Source of the DNA: Ornithodoros turicata
Taxonomy: Eukaryota; Arthropoda; Arachnida; Ixodida; Argasidae
Assembly (NCBI RefSeq): GCF_037126465.1
Contig: NC_088205.1
Location: forward strand, 28,193,482-28,257,481
Length of the DNA: 64,000 bases
Direction of reading: 5' to 3'
Positions 54,575 to 64,000 of the stretch are shown piece by piece. The notes beneath the pieces were generated by a model. The model searched no databases and had not been told where the DNA came from. It worked only from the letters and a program-made list of their open reading frames with translations. The translations under genes were made by a program, and so were the position numbers. Numbering within the stretch: position 1 is the first letter of the stretch; every line of letters begins with the position of its first letter.

Positions 54575-54584
54575 GCGTTGGGGG
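54575..54584 (+). other. weak polypurine tract
   Basis: GCGTTGGGGG precedes the 3' LTR. Position fits the plus-strand primer, but the purine run is only five to six bases. Confidence 0.35.
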
Positions 54585-55244
54585 TGTCAGGCACAGCTCC
54601 GTGGCCCCAAAGCTGCACGCTTTAGTTGTTTGTATGTCGCTTCCGATATACTCCAGTGTATTGTTTACGCTGCGTATTTGTCCTATTATGCGACACGAAG
54701 ACACGAAGCCAGGCCGACCTTCAGTGGCACCAACCTTGTGGAAGAAAAGGCAGACGTCCTTCCCGACGGTCTTTGTTACAGAGATTTGTGGACGCTGCCC
54801 TTGATACCGGGCCAGCCTCCTAATCCTTTAAGTGGTTTTCGTGGAACTTTGACGTGAGAATTAGGTTGGGGTCTCGTAACTATTGAATCCGTGTGTATGT
54901 TTGTATGTGCCTATACGAAGCTCGGGAGAGGATGCAGTAACGCTTTGATTTGTTGTACTAATTAACGACTGCGAATCAGTCGTTCTGGAGAGAGTGTGAT
55001 TACCGCTGATTGGTGGTACAAGTTTTGGGATGGACCCTAATATTTTGTGCTCTAAAAAGACTTGGTGTTTTTGTTTGAATTTTAATTAATGTCTGACCCA
55101 CGGAAAAATCATCTTGTATGAAGGACCGTCCTGGTCCTATGTAAATAAATGAACATAGTCACCGCTTCGTCGCTCAAGTTCTTTGCAAGGTGTCCGACGC
55201 AACAAAAGGAACCAACGTTTTCCCAAGAAGGGGAAACACCAACT
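54585..55244 (+). repeat. 3' LTR
   Basis: Same length and ends as the 5' LTR, followed at once by the AGCAT target duplication. Confidence 0.93.
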
Positions 55245-55249
55245 AGCAT

Positions 55250-55739
55250 GCACATGCATGACTTATCACACACGCTGTAGGAGCGACTGCACATACGAGG
55301 TTAACACAGCAGTTTATTTACTTCCACCGTACCTCACAAATTAAAAGAACAGTGGAACAAATTGGCATACTGGCGCAGGTTCTGCATCCGCTTCTTCGGC
55401 ACAGCTGAGCGACTGTGAGGGGAACCTGTATAGCACAAGCGCATTGTTTATAGAAAATACATGGTTTTGAGATTTATAGGAGCAGCCACACATATTTTCT
55501 TAGTACGTAATGGCACCAGCGAAGTAGCTATGTAAGCAAGTCCCAGTTGTCAGATGCGCGATACGATTAAAGAGATTTTTCCTCGAAGTAAAGAGCTTAC
55601 CTGTGAACAATTTATCAATTTTTCTCTGCCCGTGTGAAGTGTACTCAAAGCTGCAACAAACTGGCATGACATGCCCTTTAATTTAAAGGAAATTTTAAAA
55701 AATACGGGCAGCCCCGCTTGAACTAAATGCAGACAACTA
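55250..55739. other. no gene recognised
   Basis: The first bases (GCACATGCATGA, then CACACGCTG) resemble 18197-18222, so the LTR element probably landed in an older repeat. Nothing else supported. Confidence 0.45.
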
Positions 55740-56083
55740 AATGCGTTGGGCCCACCAATATGGCGGTCGGTGACCGCTGTCGAGCACCCTATGCGCGATC
55801 CAGCCTATACAATAGAGATCAGTGGTAATGGTACTGGTGATGTTACACGTAACGTTTGTCTGCGCTGCAGTGTGGCGACATGTTGCACGTGCCGCACGGT
55901 AGGACTGCGGATAATTTGGACTGTCTGTTTTTTTTTTACGTGCGCTGGAAATCTCCGACACACGGTGCTGGAAGCAATGTTTACCTCCCCCACATTACTA
56001 CCGTAGTAGGGCCGGGAACGAACCCGCGATCTTGAGCTCAGCAAGGCAGCACGTTACCGACTGAGCTACCGAGGACGAATGCG
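55740..56083 (-). mobile_element. tRNA-derived SINE, second family
   Basis: Minus-strand head near 56083-56010 with A box TAGCTCAGTCGGTAACG and B box GGTTCGTTCCC at tRNA-like spacing, followed by a body containing GGAGATTTCCAGCGCACGTA and an A-run (55928-55936). 3' limit and target duplication not resolved. Confidence 0.6.
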
Positions 56084-56330
56084 ATGGATGCGATGAAACT
56101 ACACCAGACGGGACAGACAATATTCATCGCGTGCTGAAAACAGGCATGGAAGGTTTGTAATATTTAATAATGAAGTTCAGTAAGTTTAGTTACTAATATA
56201 CCATTTGTCTTCAAGGGCAAACTAACGTTCAAGAACAGTGGGTAATACGAAGCAGTCTCGGGCAGTGACTAAGCCCATATTCAACCTAAGAACAGCACGA
56301 AATGTAGTTCGCCAACTCAGAGTTTCTCCG

Positions 56331-57696
56331 CTAAAATCACCTATGCCGCACTGCGAAACCTTGACGGGCGGTCACTCCAAGCTCTCCTTCATGTGTATAT
56401 TACGTCTTGGCAACAAGGATCTTTACCACCTACCTGGAAGGAGGCATTGGTTGTTCCCATCCTGAAACCAGGCAAGCCCCCAAATGCCCTATCCTCCTTT
56501 CGCCCGGTGAGCCTGACAAGCTGTATGTGAAAACTGATGGAGAGAATGGTTTTGCATCGCCTCGACTGGTGGCTCGAAAAACAACGTGCGTTCCCTCAAG
56601 AAATGGCTGGATTTCGTCGCCACCGGAGCTCCATGGATCCAGTTCTCGACCTAGTCTCTACAGTCCAACATGCTCGTGCCCATCGGTGAATCGTCCTATC
56701 GGTTTTCCTCGACATCAAGCGCACATATGATACCGTCTCGTACATTTGTGTGCTGCACGCCTTGCGCTCGTTTGGGGTATCCGGTCGGCTCTTCATCTGG
56801 CTCCAAGACTTCCTTACGGACCGAACTGTCGCTGTCCGTACGTCCCAAGGCCAAAGCCCTCAGCATCCTGTTCATCAAGGAGTCTCCCAAGGAAGTATTC
56901 TCAGTCCGACACTCTTTAATGTGGTGATGGCCGGCCTCCAATCAGTAATTCCTCGCAAAGTGTCGTTTTCCGTGTATGCAGATGACGTCGCCCTTTGGAC
57001 AGTAGGAAAATCACGCCCAGCCATACAGCGCCGTCTGCAGCTCGCTTTAGATAACGTACATACGTACCTCACGCACCTTGGAATGGACCTTTCAGCCGAA
57101 AAATGCGTCGAGCTCGCTTTCACGCGCAAAGCTATGACCAATTTCCCTCTTTGGGTTGGTGCCAAGAGGCTTGAGCCGGTACGCTTCCACCGCTTCCTTG
57201 GCGTGGTAATCGACTCGGACTTACGTTGGGCTCGCCACATAAAACACCTTGAAACTAAAGTGCAGTGATGGCTCCCCGCAATTCAACATCTTTCTGGCTC
57301 AGGATGGGGCTGTGATCAGCGTTCCCTGCTCGCGGTTCACGCGGCATTGGTGAGGGTGACTGTGCTTTACAGCCTTCCTATTCTGCACAGGATATCAACA
57401 ACTTCATTAAATACACTTCGGTCCCAGTTTGCTCGAAGCCTTCGTCGATGCCTCGGAGTTCCAAGAATTGCTGAAACACGGCAAGTACTGGCTGAAGCTG
57501 GTGAACTCCCGGTTGAGGTTCTACGTGAACGTGAAACGGCTCGGCACTTCCTACGTTTGCGTGCTCACATTCCCCGTCACCCGCTCCTCAGGAAAATTCG
57601 ATACCGCCCTGAAAGCGACTTCTATTGAGCATATAGTGCAGAGGACACGCAAGACTCTCACTGGCTTCATAGCTAAGGACATTATACCGCCAGAAG
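56331..57696 (+). pseudogene. LINE RT domain, broken
   Basis: Readable blocks: VVPILKPGKPPN, SSFRPVSLTSC, FLDIKRTYDTVSY, GVSQGSILSPTLFNVV, the catalytic YADDVALW and FLGVVIDSDLRW. In-frame stops are near 56526 and 56686 and at 57266-57268, and there are frameshifts. The I/R1-like type is suggested by the pattern HPVHQGVSQGSILSP and by the downstream RNase H. Confidence 0.85.
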
Positions 57697-58342
57697 CATA
57701 GAAATCATAAGGAGAGGCTAGAAGCAAAGGTGGCGCTTGCTCTGCGTGAAAACGAGGGATGCGCCATATTGTGGCGGCCAGTGTTGCCATGTGCCAGTGC
57801 TGTCTGCGCGCTGTCCTTGGCAGCTCGGTTTCAATGGTGAATATTGTTACTGTAATCAATTTACGAGGAAATAAATGGCAGTAAGCATAAAATAAGCGTG
57901 AAGTAAGTAATACTGCGGCCTTCCCGTGCTGTAATCACCTGTTTTAAAAAGGAAAGGCAGCCTTGAGTGCAAGGAGAAGCTACCAGAGTTTCGGTTCCGG
58001 AATTGCCGACAGCCGGCCGCGGTTATCGGCTAAAGCTAATTACGCGGAGTGCGACTTTGACGCTCGCTGCATCACAAGAGACAATGCGGCTGAAAAAAGT
58101 GACCAGACATCCTTGACTAGAACGTTAGAACATGATGAATTAGGGGAAATTCCGACGGAGTAATGAAACGATTGAAAGACTGGTTTGACCCTGGGGATGG
58201 TAATTCTGGCGGTCCCTCCTTTGTGGGACTGCCGCCACAGCCGAAAAATATTTGTCTCTCCCGGAAGAGCCTCGTAAGCGCACAAACAAACATACCGCCT
58301 CAGGTGCATTCTGTCGTTGCTAAAGACATGGGGCCCTGACAC

Positions 58343-58380
58343 CACAGAAATCATAAGGATGATTCCTTATGATTTCTATG
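58343..58380. repeat. internal head-to-head pair of P-like TIR words
   Basis: CACAGAAATCATAAGG and CCTTATGATTTCTATG face each other across six bases (ATGATT). They repeat the terminal 16 bp of the element, one with a single change. This may mark the right end of one P-like copy and the left end of another. Confidence 0.7.
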
Positions 58381-59084
58381 CCCGTCACTCTTATGTTAAA
58401 CTTTTGGGTGCGACGACTTGTTTTCTTTTCATTTTACACAATTAATACACATTGAAAAGACAACACATGAAAAGGGGAGTGTCACTGGAATAGCAAAGAC
58501 AGCAGAAAAATTACATAATGTGAATTGGAATGATTTACGGGCTCGGCGCCCCCGGGGAAGAGGTGGTACCTCACAGCACAAACTCGCCGAGAATTCTTTG
58601 GGGCTCTGACTTTCTTTCTTTTTAATGTAATGGTCTGCTTCCTGGAGATGTGGATTACAGTTTTGAAGCCAGTGCAAGGAAGCTTCCCAGGCCGCAGGAT
58701 CGTGGTGAATATTGGTCTTCAATGTACACCGGCAATGCCCACTATTTCCGGTGTTGTTGTCATGTCAGCATTTCTTCATTTGTAATAAGGTGTTTGGTGT
58801 TGGCTGGTGGACTTGCGAATCTTGCTGCACAGTTTCTGGAGTTTTGCTTCCCGAATTATGTTTGTGCTTCGGGCACAAGTCATGCCCATGTCATGCGCGC
58901 TTCCAAGGTGTCACACAAGACATTCTGCCGTATCTGGAGTATCTTTCCACAAGTGACTGTCATTATTCACTAGCATTCCCTAACACCTTTATTGGAGACA
59001 TAGAAATAATCAAATCATTATTTCTATTGATAGGCGATGGGAATTGTTGAGGTGCCATAGGTCGTACTTCTGTCAATATTACAG

Positions 59085-59226
59085 GTTTCAAAGTGTATCT
59101 GAGCAGTCTTTTCATCCTTCTCAGAATCAAAGGATATGTCCCAAACACTTCGAGCCCTCCTGCTTTTACTTTAGCCACAACAAGAAATGGCTGAAGCCAG
59201 GTGCTATCCCCACTATTTTCTCCTAG
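59085..59226 (+). CDS. exon with C-terminal half of a THAP domain
   Basis: Follows an ATATTACAG acceptor. The frame reads NQRICPKHFEPSCFYF then KKWLKPGAIPTIF and stops at 59224-59226. This is the second zinc pair (C and H of ICPKHF) and the LKPGA+PT+F end of THAP DNA-binding domains; P-element transposases carry THAP at the N-terminus. The first half (C..C and the early conserved Trp/Pro) should be in an upstream exon, which I could not find. The TAG at the end would truncate the protein unless splicing removes it. Confidence 0.65.
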
Positions 59227-61784
59227 AAACAGGACAGCAGCACGGTAGTATATTAATTTCATTTTGTGATGCAGAGAGTTACACACTTTCGGGGTATTGG
59301 CAGCGTTTGCAACTGGTCGGGGGTCCATGATGTTCATTCTACACTTGTCCATGAAACATGCAGGAATGACACTCGAACAAGATGTGGTACATTACAATTT
59401 ATTTCATATGCAAAAAGTGGTATGGCCTTTGAACAACAGGACAGATGAAAGCAATCTTGGAGCAAGAATGAGGTCGTGTACACACACGATGCCTGTCAAG
59501 AAAATAATTACTTACATTTGTTTTCTTACTTACATAATTACATCTTGTCACCTCTGGCAGGAGTAGGCAGTAATAATCAAGATTTTTATCATAGTACAAG
59601 TAAGTAACAGTTCCAGAAAAGTACTAATGTCAGAGATATGCAATAGCTATGACTGAGGTGTAACTAACGTGCAAGTTCAAGATCAATACCTCAATTTCGA
59701 GCATTATACAGTGAATGCTCTTTCAGTCAAACGTTACATTAGCTGAAACTTATGGTCAACTCAAACACACCATGGTGCACAGGGATATTCACTCTTGTGT
59801 TGAGTGCAGTCCACTAGTCGAATTACTGCTTTGCTCAAACAAGAAGTGCTGGATACTGGCTGTTGCAGTTACTAAATGTTTACTGTAGCACACAGTAAAG
59901 TGCACCTAGAAATAGGTATTACAATGAATAAGCAAATACTGAAAACTGTTTAGTTGTACTGTGGTACAAAGCTTTACTATTTATGCTTGGCTCCACACTC
60001 TGGCGATACCTTCTTCTGAAGGTGATGAAGCGCTTTCACCTGTTTGCGAGGCACGGTGCCATATTCATGTCATTCCTGAGCAGATGACTCCAGTGTCCAC
60101 AGCCGGTGAAATTAGGATTTAAGAAAATGTGAAAATGAGAGAGCGCAAGCAACAGATTTGAAAACACAGTCTCTACATGCATATACGTGCGGTGAAATTC
60201 CTTCAAGTCAAAATGAATGAGAACTCTGTTTTGGTTAATCACATTGTCATAAACAATGTAGCATAACTCTACCATAAAGTCCACTACATAGATCAAGAAC
60301 ATCTATTGGACAACTACAGCTCTGAGCCCGAACATATCATCTCACTGGTGAAAGTGATCATGCTGTGGAAGCTCATTCAAGCTCAAGATCATTCCTGCTG
60401 TTGAAGCTGCACGAACTGTTCCGCAAGATAACAGAGATATCCCAGAAGGCCTACATCATGCGCAAGATGACAAAACAAGTGCTCTTCATGAACCAGTGAG
60501 GCGGAGGTCACGACAAGACCAATAAACGAGTTCAATCAGTCATGTTCGTTACACGCCATACAATATTTAGGCGCCAAGTGTCCTACGTTTACTCAAAATT
60601 TATGCTACAACAATGACAGCACCTATCACCTTTAAGCTAGGCCTCCCATTTTCCTGTGTTTGTGTGTCTGCTTAGTGAAGAACGCCGAGCTCAATGGAGG
60701 TCACATATCAACCCAGATCACCGTTCATGCATTTTTCAATATGACAGAGTAGCTTACAATACCTAAACTTCTTGCACAGACCAAGATATATCGGTAACAC
60801 GCACTGAAAATTTGAGCATTGACGTTCCATCCCCGTAAGAAATTACGCAGCGTACACGTTTACAGACATTATTTGTCATGCTAGCAGAACCTGCGGTTGA
60901 AACAGGTATACGATATCTGACATAAAAGGCTAGCATGACGTTGCAGCGTACAATATTTGGAGAGGCACATTCGGGAGGCAGAAAAACGAATACGTACCTG
61001 CACTAGCTGCCATTTTTGTTTTTGTTTTTTTGTGGATTGGCTTGGTTATCTGGCGCTCATGCACTTCCGGTCGGCTTCGGCTACTACAATATGGCGAAGC
61101 CCGCGCTTTCCCGTTGAGGAGGAAAGTCCCTCCGTTCTAGTCCCACCAAGGCCTGTGATTGAGGCGCCCCTAAGAGATCCCAGTGCAACTATTCATCACG
61201 TGATAGCACTAGTGCTTCTAGACTCAGAGCGCGCATCTTTCTCTTCATACACTCGTTCTAGTGGTCATTGCACGGCAGGATGTCGCAATGGAAAGGGCCG
61301 CTCGCTTTTTTGGCCAAGCTCGCGCTCTGCACGTGGGCACGGCCGGCCGGTCGGGAAGCTATGTTATTTTTTAGTTATCTTTATTAGTGTAATTGCCGTT
61401 GAATCCATATTTCGTGTTGGAGGTTTAGTTAGTTGTAAAAATACAACAAATAAATAAACGAAATTACCCTGGTAATCTACGTGTTTCTTCACAGTGTGCT
61501 CTAGTATACTTCACAGCACGGGCTATCTGCTGTGTTACCTGACAGCCTGACAATATTTGAACGCATAAATTGTATAATGACTTACTAGCTTGTTGACCTT
61601 CCATTGGTTGTGGGTAACTCCTATTACGAGATCCTTCTAACTATTACACGGCATATTGCAAAAAAAAAGAAAGAAGTATTTTTGGCATATGATCCACAAT
61701 TGTCTCCCTTTGGTGGTGGTGGTGGTGGTGGTGATAGGGCTTGCCGTTGTCGGCCTCACGTATGTGGGCAACGTCACGACTGAC
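59227..61784. other. interior of the P-like element, no domain recognised
   Basis: Open frames exist (for instance minus 60036-60302, hydrophobic with NFTGCGHW) but match nothing I know. A candidate first exon with ATGGCGAAGCC lies near 61092. Confidence 0.35.
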
Positions 61785-61885
61785 GCCCTGGGGGAATGTG
61801 CGTCCTGGGCCGACTTCTAAGGGAACTGTGCCGACATATGTCTGAAAGCGTCTGAGGAAAACCCAGGAAAAACCCCAGTCTCCCT
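61785..61885 (-). repeat. SINE fragment
   Basis: CGTCCTGGGCCGACTTCTAA, GTGCCGACATATGTCTG and AACCCAGGAAAAACCCCAG match the body of the SINEs at 21788-22090 and 46899-47184; the tRNA-like head is missing. A (GGT)n run lies just before it at 61712-61733. Confidence 0.75.
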
Positions 61886-62018
61886 TTTGTGTATTGCCAA
61901 CATCCAGGAAAACTACCAATGGAGACCAACCAACCTTTTGTTATTCATGTTGACAATCGTACAAAGCAATACTTCAACAACAACTTATTCATATGGCTTA
62001 ACAACACGTTTTTATGTA

Positions 62019-62221
62019 CATGGTGTCCAGCGTAACTATGGAAGTGCTTTGTCAGAAACACAGCTACAAAACGAAAACTCTTTCCAACACGACTTGTGTT
62101 GCAAAGAGATGCTTCATTGTGAGATCTGCCTTCTTTGCAACACAAGTCTCGCGGGAAAGACGTCAGTATTTTTTTAGCTCTGAAATGAAATGACACTTGT
62201 ATAGTTATTCTGGACACCCTG
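62019..62221. mobile_element. small foldback MITE inside the P-like element
   Basis: Ends CATGGTGTCCAGCGTAACTAT and ATAGTTATTCTGGACACCCTG (split for length: right end ATAGTTATTCTGG, ACACCCTG). An inner pair AACACGACTTGTGTTGCAAAG/CTTTGCAACACAAGTC adds a second hairpin. Same CAGGGTG-type terminus as the foldbacks near 20.6-22.7 kb. Confidence 0.7.
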
Positions 62222-62822
62222 TGATATGCACTCACGACTGTACTAGTGAAGTTAGTGCAAACTAACATTTCGAAACTTTTTTTAAGTTGCCGCCGCTTCT
62301 CGCGGTCCGGCTTATTATTTGTTCTGACTCAGAAAAAGCATAGACACAAGGACGCACCGTTAAATCGGCGCTCGAGCAGCGCGCGACGGTCTAGCCAAAG
62401 CGCGTGCATGCGACCGTTCAACGTAGCATTCAGATATCTTCTTCGGCATGATCTTTGCACACAGTGGCTCGCTCCCCGAACCTGGCCACCATATGTGTCA
62501 CGTGACCTATACAGCGTGGGGGTGAAGAATGCGGCAACAAGACTACAAGGAAGCATGTCGTGCAAGACTAATGGTTCACATAAATGCAATTGCCAATAAT
62601 GCATTTTATGAAATAGTTCAGCAGGAATCCGCGTGGTGCGCTACGAGCGCAGGCCTGAGAGTCACGTGCTTCGCTTCACAGCGGGGCCCGCGCGCGCCCC
62701 ATGCATTGAATGAGACGATAAACACACCCATTCATTCTAGTCCCACCATAGTTCAACTCCTTTGCTCTCTCCCATTTTCCTCCTCAGGCCTTTGCTTCTA
62801 GTCTCTCCTTATGATTTCTATG

Positions 62823-63843
62823 GCCAGAAGGCCCCTGGTCTCTGCCGGTACCGGCGACTTTCGTAAGCCTTCCGAACCTTCTGGAAAGAAGAGATCAGGT
62901 CCCCCCTCAAGTCCTCCGAGCCCATTTTCATGCTCTGGTAGACGAGAAGTTTTCTACATTTATGGCAGCATATACAGATGGCGCATCCCGCACAATAAGT
63001 CCGCCTCAGCATTCGTCATACCATCCGAAGGCGTAGTGCAAGGACGACGCCTTTCACATCCAACCTCCTCAACAACTGCGGAACTCTATGCCATCATTTT
63101 CTTTGTACAACACATCGCTGATTTTACCCCGCCGGAATGGGCAGTCTTCACAGACTCCAAACGTGCACTTCAAGCTATTGAAAATTCCGGCATACGAGGC
63201 CCATCCGCACCCTAGTCACAGATGTGTTAATGGCTTACCACACTGTCTACGCAGCAGGACACAGGCTAGTTCTCCAGTGGGTTCCAGCACATTGTGGTGT
63301 CGTGGGGAACGAGCAGGCCGACAGCGCCGCACTCTCGTATCGGAAGCAGCACTCTCGTATCGGAAACGGACCAGTATTGTTCTGCTGAGAGGAGACCGCC
63401 GTTCCATTCTGCGACGCCTCGTGACACCCCTGGCTTCCCGCCAATGGACAACCGACAATCTCCCCCCATCTATGTTGAGCAGAGTTGATCCAACGCACGC
63501 TTTCCGCATGCCACGAAACACCTCTCGTCAAGATGCTGCATTAATCCACCGAATGCGACTCGAGGTGGCCTTTACAGCTCAGTGGCGTTTCCGCTTGAGA
63601 CAAGTTGACTCTCTCACCTGCTGCCACTGTGGTGCTCTTGAGGATCTGGAGCACATTCTTCTTCATTGCCCCCACTACCAACCTTCCCGAACCGCACTCT
63701 TCGAGTCTTTTAATCAGCTGGACTCTTTGCCCCTTCTCCCTATCGAAGTTGCTTGGTGCCTTGCCCAATCCAGCCCAGCAACGATGTGCGCTCAAAGCTC
63801 TCTGACATTTCTGGACACCATCGGACTTCGATCGTTATTGTGA
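62823..63843 (+). pseudogene. LINE RNase H and C-terminal zinc finger, broken
   Basis: Blocks: AAYTDGAS (first catalytic Asp), HPTSSTTAELYAI (Glu), VFTDSKRALQAI (Asp), WVPAHCGVVGNEQAD-type words in another frame, and CCHCGALEDLEHILLHCPHY (Zn finger CX2CX..HX4C). At least two frameshifts separate them. RNase H downstream of RT is typical of I-clade and some R1/LOA LINEs. Confidence 0.85.
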
Positions 63844-64000
63844 AGGGGCTCATTATTTTATTCCCCACCTCCCCACCAGCAATGGGGTAGAGTATCGCCT
63901 CTGGCGATGAACCTCCCCACTTCTCATTTTAAAATAAAGTTGTTGTTGTTAGAGTTTCTCCGGCGGAAAAAAAAACTATACTGAAGGAGGTGTGCCGGAA

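Larger units (their letters stand above)
49001..55244 (+). mobile_element. complete LTR retrotransposon with integrase before RT (Gmr1-like)
   Basis: 6244 bp, two 660-bp LTRs differing at five positions by eye, 5-bp duplication AGCAT at 48996-49000 and 55245-55249. A primer-binding site lies directly after the 5' LTR, and one 1462-codon gag-pol ORF has the order Gag, protease, integrase, RT, RNase H. No envelope gene. Ty3/Gypsy-type RT with a Ty1/copia-like domain order is the hallmark of Gmr1-like elements. Intact ORF and near-identical LTRs indicate a recent, possibly active copy. It lies upstream of the SLC6-like gene in opposite orientation. Confidence 0.92.
57697..62822 (+). mobile_element. 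P-superfamily-like DNA transposon with 34-bp TIRs
   Basis: Ends start CATAGAAATCATAAGG and continue AG(G/A)CTAGAAGCAAAGG in both inverted repeats (one mismatch). The 8-bp duplication GCCAGAAG is at 57689-57696 and 62823-62830. An exon with the second half of a THAP domain lies at 59085-59226. A TIR starting CA, 8-bp duplication and THAP DNA-binding domain together point to the P-element superfamily. No RNase H-like transposase core was recognised, so the copy is probably defective or intron-split beyond my reading. Confidence 0.72.
56331..63950 (+). mobile_element. 5'-truncated I-like LINE, split by a P-like transposon
   Basis: Flanked by AGAGTTTCTCCG at 56319-56330 and 63951-63962 (12-bp duplication). 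Starts within the RT region, so it is 5'-truncated. The 3' end has stop TGA at 63841, a short UTR and AATAAAGTTGTTGTTGTT. The RT half (to 57696) and the RNase H/zinc half (from 62823) become continuous when 57697-62822 and one copy of its 8-bp duplication are disregarded. Confidence 0.88.

Noticed and set aside
49001..55244. Endogenous retrovirus
   Set aside because: No envelope-like frame between RNase H (ending 54384) and the 3' LTR at 54585.
58712..59050. Cys-rich plus-strand open frame as first half of the THAP domain
   Set aside because: The cysteine spacing and conserved Pro/Trp of THAP are absent.
61240..61330. GHCTAGCRNGKGR-like frame as a THAP start
   Set aside because: Wrong cysteine spacing and downstream of the THAP C-terminal exon on the same strand.

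Overview
The window is animal nuclear DNA, most likely from an arthropod and probably a chelicerate such as a tick. That is inference: it rests on one intron-rich transporter gene with GT/AG splice sites, on tRNA-derived SINEs and I-like, Gypsy-type and Penelope-type elements, and on very dense small inverted-repeat transposons. I see no bacterial operons, CRISPR array or rRNA. Most of the sequence is transposon on transposon.

The one host gene I can support is a diverged SLC6-type (Na+/Cl--dependent neurotransmitter transporter family) gene on the minus strand, spread over about 43 kb. Ten exons were placed by splice sites and matching phases, in order: 47976-48099 (TM1), 42443-42750, 29573-29702, 19940-20122, 17512-17752, 17271-17399, 16522-16621, 9978-10084, 6108-6263 and 5085-5360 (C-terminus and stop). 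Two internal exons, extracellular loop 2 and TM6, were not found. Key ion and gate positions of TM1 and TM8 are altered.

The introns hold the transposons. 1-5 kb: palindromic TA-target MITEs and an hAT MITE with an 8-bp duplication. 6.4-9.7 kb: a 3.3-kb foldback, one arm of which carries a tRNA-like insertion while the other keeps the empty site. 10.2-14.3 kb: an apparently intact two-ORF non-LTR retrotransposon (PHD-type ORF1; endonuclease-RT ORF2). 14.3-27 kb: nested MITEs, two abutting foldbacks, a SINE with a 14-bp duplication and a Penelope-like palindrome. 31-32.5 kb: a decayed hAT transposase of the GTF2I-repeat type. 34.96-40.98 kb: a 6-kb TIR element flanked by TTAA, carrying a broken three-exon gene for a P2X7-type cysteine-rich domain plus remnants of other retroelements. 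44.5-46.05 kb: an hAT element with an internal minisatellite. 46.66-46.88 kb: a perfect 182-bp palindrome inside a 12-bp target duplication.

Upstream of the transporter lies 49001-55244, a complete LTR retrotransposon with 660-bp LTRs (five mismatches by eye), 5-bp duplication AGCAT, a Ser-type primer site and one gag-pol ORF. Its domain order is Gag, protease, integrase, reverse transcriptase, RNase H. The integrase comes before the RT, as in Gmr1-like Ty3/Gypsy elements and unlike ordinary Gypsy elements. From 56331 to 63950 a 5'-truncated I-like LINE with a 12-bp duplication is split by a 5.1-kb TIR element (57697-62822, 8-bp duplication) that contains half a THAP domain and looks like a P-superfamily transposon.

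The strongest leads for something unusual are the integrase-first LTR element, the paired Penelope-like palindromes with hammerhead-like motifs, the transposon-borne P2X7-type domain, the P-like element and the altered SLC6 protein.
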